From Ignavibacteria bacterium (lineage in GTDB: Bacteria > Bacteroidota > Ignavibacteria > UBA10030 > UBA6906): a stretch of DNA of 8,257 bases. The notes below the pieces were generated by a model. That model saw only the letters and a list, made by a program, of their open reading frames with translations, was not told where the DNA came from and made no database searches. The stretch spans positions 1-8,257 of the forward strand of contig JAOUDE010000106.1 in assembly GCA_029859455.1 (NCBI GenBank), read 5' to 3'. A program made the translations under genes and the position numbers. Of the stretch, positions 6,044 to 8,257 are shown piece by piece (the stretch's first letter is position 1; the number at the start of each line of letters is the position of its first letter).

Positions 6044-6706
6044 GTGTTCATTTCGATTATCAGACATAAGTTACCAGTCCTTCTGTGCAGTTGTGCGATG
6101 GCGGCGTGCTTCCACGTCCCGTTCGATCCTGTGAGTCCGTCCTGGGACATTCAGGTGAGTGCCGGTCTCGCCCGGAGTTCCCACTCCATCCGCGATCTGG
6201 TCGGCGACCTGGCATCCCTGCCTCCTGAGGTTCTTGACACCCTTGACCTGACAGATCTCTCGATCCGTTTTGAAGAAACTCTTGTGATTGGTGATACTAC
6301 AGGTGATGGTATTGCTGATACCGGACTCACACCCGAATTCTTCCAGTCGGTGAGTCATGCTGAGTTATTCGTCGAAGCGGAGAACGGAACGCCGGTCCGG
6401 ATGGCCATATCGATGGAAATCCGGGATCACGGCCAGGCCGTGTTGCTCCGGATTCCGGAGGAGGAAAGGGAGTTGGATCTTCAGGCCGCACCGTTGGATG
6501 AGACCGGCAAGGTCGGCTCGCCGACCAGTGTTCGAACGGTCGTGGAGCTCAGCGACGGCCTGACTACTGTTTTCGAGAACGGGGAGCAACTTGCCTATAC
6601 AGTGGATCTGTCGTTCCCGGAGAGTGTCACAGTGGCGCATGTGCTTGCCTCGGACTCAATGTCGATCAGACTCTGGGGGACATTCGTGTCGAAGGTCGAT
6701 CCATGA
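6044..6706 (+). CDS. Small lipoprotein paired with a DUF5723-like barrel
   Basis: A 220-aa exported protein starting at GTG. The start is constrained by an in-frame TGA at 6026-6028, and no ATG or other usual start codon lies between that stop and the GTG. The purine run GGGGGGGA just upstream serves as ribosome-binding site. The signal peptide (Arg7, Lys9, hydrophobic 10-21) ends in a lipobox MAAC with Cys22. The mature part opens with a PSWDIQV segment (32-38), a motif I associate with envelope lipoproteins of FCB bacteria. It then shows alternating beta-strand patterns (RFEETLVIG, AELFVEA, VRMAISMEI). GDTTGDGIADTG at 83-94 resembles an acidic calcium-binding loop but is not a full EF-hand or thrombospondin repeat. 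No named family is recognised. It overlaps the next gene by ATGA, implying coupled translation and a joint role at the outer membrane. Confidence 0.82.
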   Translation: MFISIIRHKLPVLLCSCAMAACFHVPFDPVSPSWDIQVSAGLARSSHSIRDLVGDLASLPPEVLDTLDLTDLSIRFEETLVIGDTTGDGIADTGLTPEFFQSVSHAELFVEAENGTPVRMAISMEIRDHGQAVLLRIPEEERELDLQAAPLDETGKVGSPTSVRTVVELSDGLTTVFENGEQLAYTVDLSFPESVTVAHVLASDSMSIRLWGTFVSKVDP

Positions 6707-8115
6707 CTCTCCGGGAAAACCTGCTCGCGTGGGGTCGTGTCCTGCTCGGCGTTTTCTTGCTCAGTACGCCTTCCTGGTCACAGGGGTTTGCCCTTGGTGA
6801 ACGTCAGAATACCCGTGGAATCGGAATGGGGCGAACGTCGGCGGCGGTATCGTACGGCCTCGATGCGGCCGGAACGAATCCTGCCAATCTCTCCCTTGGA
6901 ACGGGATACAGCGTGATGATCGGAATTGCTCCGACCGGATTTCAGGCCGGGGGCGACGTCCTCAGCTATGAGATCTACACGGAGTTCTTTTCCGGGGTCG
7001 ATTCTCCTGACGGGACGATCGGCCGGAACATGACGGAGGATGACAAACTTCGCATACTTGAGCGTTTCTCCGGCGAAGACCCGGGGCGTTCGTATGTCGA
7101 TCTCGATGCACGGTTGTTCGGGATCGGGGTACGCCTTCCGGGAACAGGGGTCCTCGCATTCACCATTACCGATTACGCCGGAGCTGCCCTGACGATTCCG
7201 CGTGATCTTGCCAGGTTTGTTCTTTACGGGAACCCGCTCGGGTCGTCCTATGATTTCGGGGGAGCAGAGGTCACTGCGAACTGGATGCGCGCGTACACGC
7301 TGAGTTTCGGGAGTACCATCCCGGGAATCTCGTTCATGGAGTTTCTCTCGATCGGCGGGGGTGTAAAACATGTTCAGGGGTTCGCCTACTACGAAGTGCT
7401 CCGGTCCGAGAGCAGACTGTCGACCTCCCGTTACGGTGTGCTGACCGGACAAATCGATTTCCTTGCCCGATCGTCCCAATCGGCAACCCTGAAGGGAAGC
7501 GGGTTCGATCTCTTCCCCGACCCGTCAGGGATGGGCTGGGGTTTTGACCTCGGCGTTTCGGCCGGATTGACAAAGGCTCTTTCCATAGGTGCAAGTGTTA
7601 TTGATATCGGTTCGATAGCCTGGACGGACAACAACCAGGAAGTTTACACAGATACGCTGTTGACGATCGATAATCCTCTTGACCCTGAACAGCAGGATGC
7701 GATTGTGAATGCGATCTCAGGAATTCAACAGAGGGAAACGGACACGTTTAGCACCCGCCTTCCGACACGATTCAGGGCGGGGGTCGCCCTCCAGGTGCAC
7801 CATCTCGGAGCCTTCCGTCATATGGGGGGTGAACTGATCCTTGCTGCAGACTTTGTGCGCGGATTTCACGATGCTCCGGGTTCATCCACCGAGGCAAGGG
7901 TTTCCTTCGGAGCGGAGTACAAAGGTGTGCCGTGGCTTCCTGTCAGGGCTGGTGTATGGTCGGGCGGGCCCGGAGGCACGAACGTTTCGTTCGGTTTCGG
8001 GGTGCATACGGAATATGTTGCTATCGACCTTGCAACCGACAACATCGGGTGGGCGGTTGCTCCGGGACGTACATCGTATGGTTCGCTGTCGTTTGGGGCG
8101 ACCGTTCGGTTCTAG
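6703..8115 (+). CDS. DUF5723-like outer-membrane beta-barrel protein
   Basis: A 470-aa protein with a signal peptide (Arg4, hydrophobic 12-21, probable cleavage in TPSWSQG near 22-28). The segment GMGRTSAAVSYGLDAAGTNP (41-60) followed by ANLSL is the conserved start of FadL/PorV/DUF5723-type barrels, where a glycine-rich hairpin precedes N-P-A-N-L. The rest is rich in alternating aromatic and small residues typical of barrel strands (YTLSFGST, FLSIGGGVKHVQG, WGFDLGVSAGLTKALSIGASVIDIG). The protein ends in GATVRF with the terminal Phe expected for Bam-assembled barrels. AAGG lies about 7 nt before the ATG, inside the lipoprotein gene, which this gene overlaps by 4 bp. The function is unknown. 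FadL-like transport or a structural partner role are guesses. Confidence 0.85.
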   Translation: MTLRENLLAWGRVLLGVFLLSTPSWSQGFALGERQNTRGIGMGRTSAAVSYGLDAAGTNPANLSLGTGYSVMIGIAPTGFQAGGDVLSYEIYTEFFSGVDSPDGTIGRNMTEDDKLRILERFSGEDPGRSYVDLDARLFGIGVRLPGTGVLAFTITDYAGAALTIPRDLARFVLYGNPLGSSYDFGGAEVTANWMRAYTLSFGSTIPGISFMEFLSIGGGVKHVQGFAYYEVLRSESRLSTSRYGVLTGQIDFLARSSQSATLKGSGFDLFPDPSGMGWGFDLGVSAGLTKALSIGASVIDIGSIAWTDNNQEVYTDTLLTIDNPLDPEQQDAIVNAISGIQQRETDTFSTRLPTRFRAGVALQVHHLGAFRHMGGELILAADFVRGFHDAPGSSTEARVSFGAEYKGVPWLPVRAGVWSGGPGGTNVSFGFGVHTEYVAIDLATDNIGWAVAPGRTSYGSLSFGATVRF

Positions 8116-8118
8116 GCT

Positions 8119-8257
8119 CTAGAGGATGTACCTGCTGAGATCCCGGTTTTTGACAACGGAGGCAAGTTTCTCGCGGACGAGATCCGCATCCACAGTGATG
8201 TCTGTCTCATCGATCTCATCCGGCGCATCGTACAGGATATCTTCAAGGAGTACGGTC
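8119..8257 (-). CDS. hslU: HslU (ClpY) ATPase subunit of HslUV protease, C-terminal 45 residues
   Basis: Only the 3' end is in the window. The visible residues read TVLLEDILYDAPD, then an acidic DEIDETD stretch, ITVDADLVREKL and finally NRDLSRYIL before the TAG. This matches the HslU carboxyl terminus (EDLSRFIL in E. coli and similar in ClpY). The tail is known to dock into HslV and activate its peptidase. HslU is the AAA+ unfoldase of the cytoplasmic HslUV protease. hslV is not in the window and would be expected upstream of hslU, beyond the right edge. The gene converges on the DUF5723-like gene with 3 bp between stop codons. Confidence 0.93.
   Translation of the reverse strand, partial: TVLLEDILYDAPDEIDETDITVDADLVREKLASVVKNRDLSRYIL

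Noticed and set aside
5913..6134. Open frame beginning MMMSLSQRYREMR upstream of the lipoprotein
   Set aside because: It has no ribosome-binding site, contains the inverted repeats, and overlaps the lipoprotein signal peptide out of frame.
6778..7479. Minus-strand open frame of 233 codons opposite the barrel gene
   Set aside because: It lacks any recognisable domain and mirrors the codon bias of the well-supported plus-strand gene.
8111..8124. CTAG repeats at the barrel/hslU boundary as an attachment or terminator site
   Set aside because: The two CTAG tetramers are simply the two stop codons with neighbouring bases; no stem or element boundary is seen.

Overview
The window is a stretch of moderately GC-rich bacterial chromosome with tightly packed genes. 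It shows no mobile element, CRISPR array, rRNA or tRNA. Several genes point to a Gram-negative bacterium with an outer membrane, probably of the FCB superphylum (Bacteroidota/Ignavibacteria, Gemmatimonadota or a related candidate phylum). These are a DUF3467 protein, a TPR lipoprotein with an FQCGSAEMT-like export region, and a lipoprotein paired with a DUF5723-like beta-barrel. The placement is inferred from family resemblance recalled from memory, not from a search.

Layout. On the minus strand, positions 3955 down to 1 read as one likely operon: a HIT-family nucleotide hydrolase, NADP-type isocitrate dehydrogenase (icd), a group II PLP-dependent amino-acid decarboxylase, and a YhdH/AcuI-type acryloyl-CoA reductase cut by the window edge. 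Two junctions are ATGA-type overlaps and the third is a 17-nt gap. A well-formed sigma70-like promoter (TTGACT, 17 bp, TAAAAT) lies just upstream of the HIT gene. Across a 209-bp divergent region, a plus-strand gene encodes a TPR lipoprotein (4165-5322). It is followed by a strong hairpin terminator and a DUF3467 gene (5400-5726). A gap of about 317 bp with small inverted repeats comes next. Then a two-gene overlapping pair encodes a small lipoprotein (GTG start at 6044) and a 470-aa DUF5723-like outer-membrane protein. That pair converges, with 3 bp between stop codons, on the 3' end of hslU on the minus strand.

How the genes may work together. In the minus-strand operon, Icd makes NADPH and 2-oxoglutarate, and AcuI-type enzymes use NADPH to reduce acryloyl-CoA. 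The decarboxylase's substrate cannot be read from sequence. If it were aspartate, a beta-alanine to acryloyl-CoA to propionyl-CoA route would link the set, but this is speculation. The plus-strand genes look like envelope proteins. The lipoprotein/DUF5723 pair is the least characterised part of the window. I see no clear evidence of a new defence, mobile or RNA-based system. The most unusual items are the metabolic operon, a 9-bp inverted repeat placed at both divergent promoters, and the lipoprotein/barrel pair.
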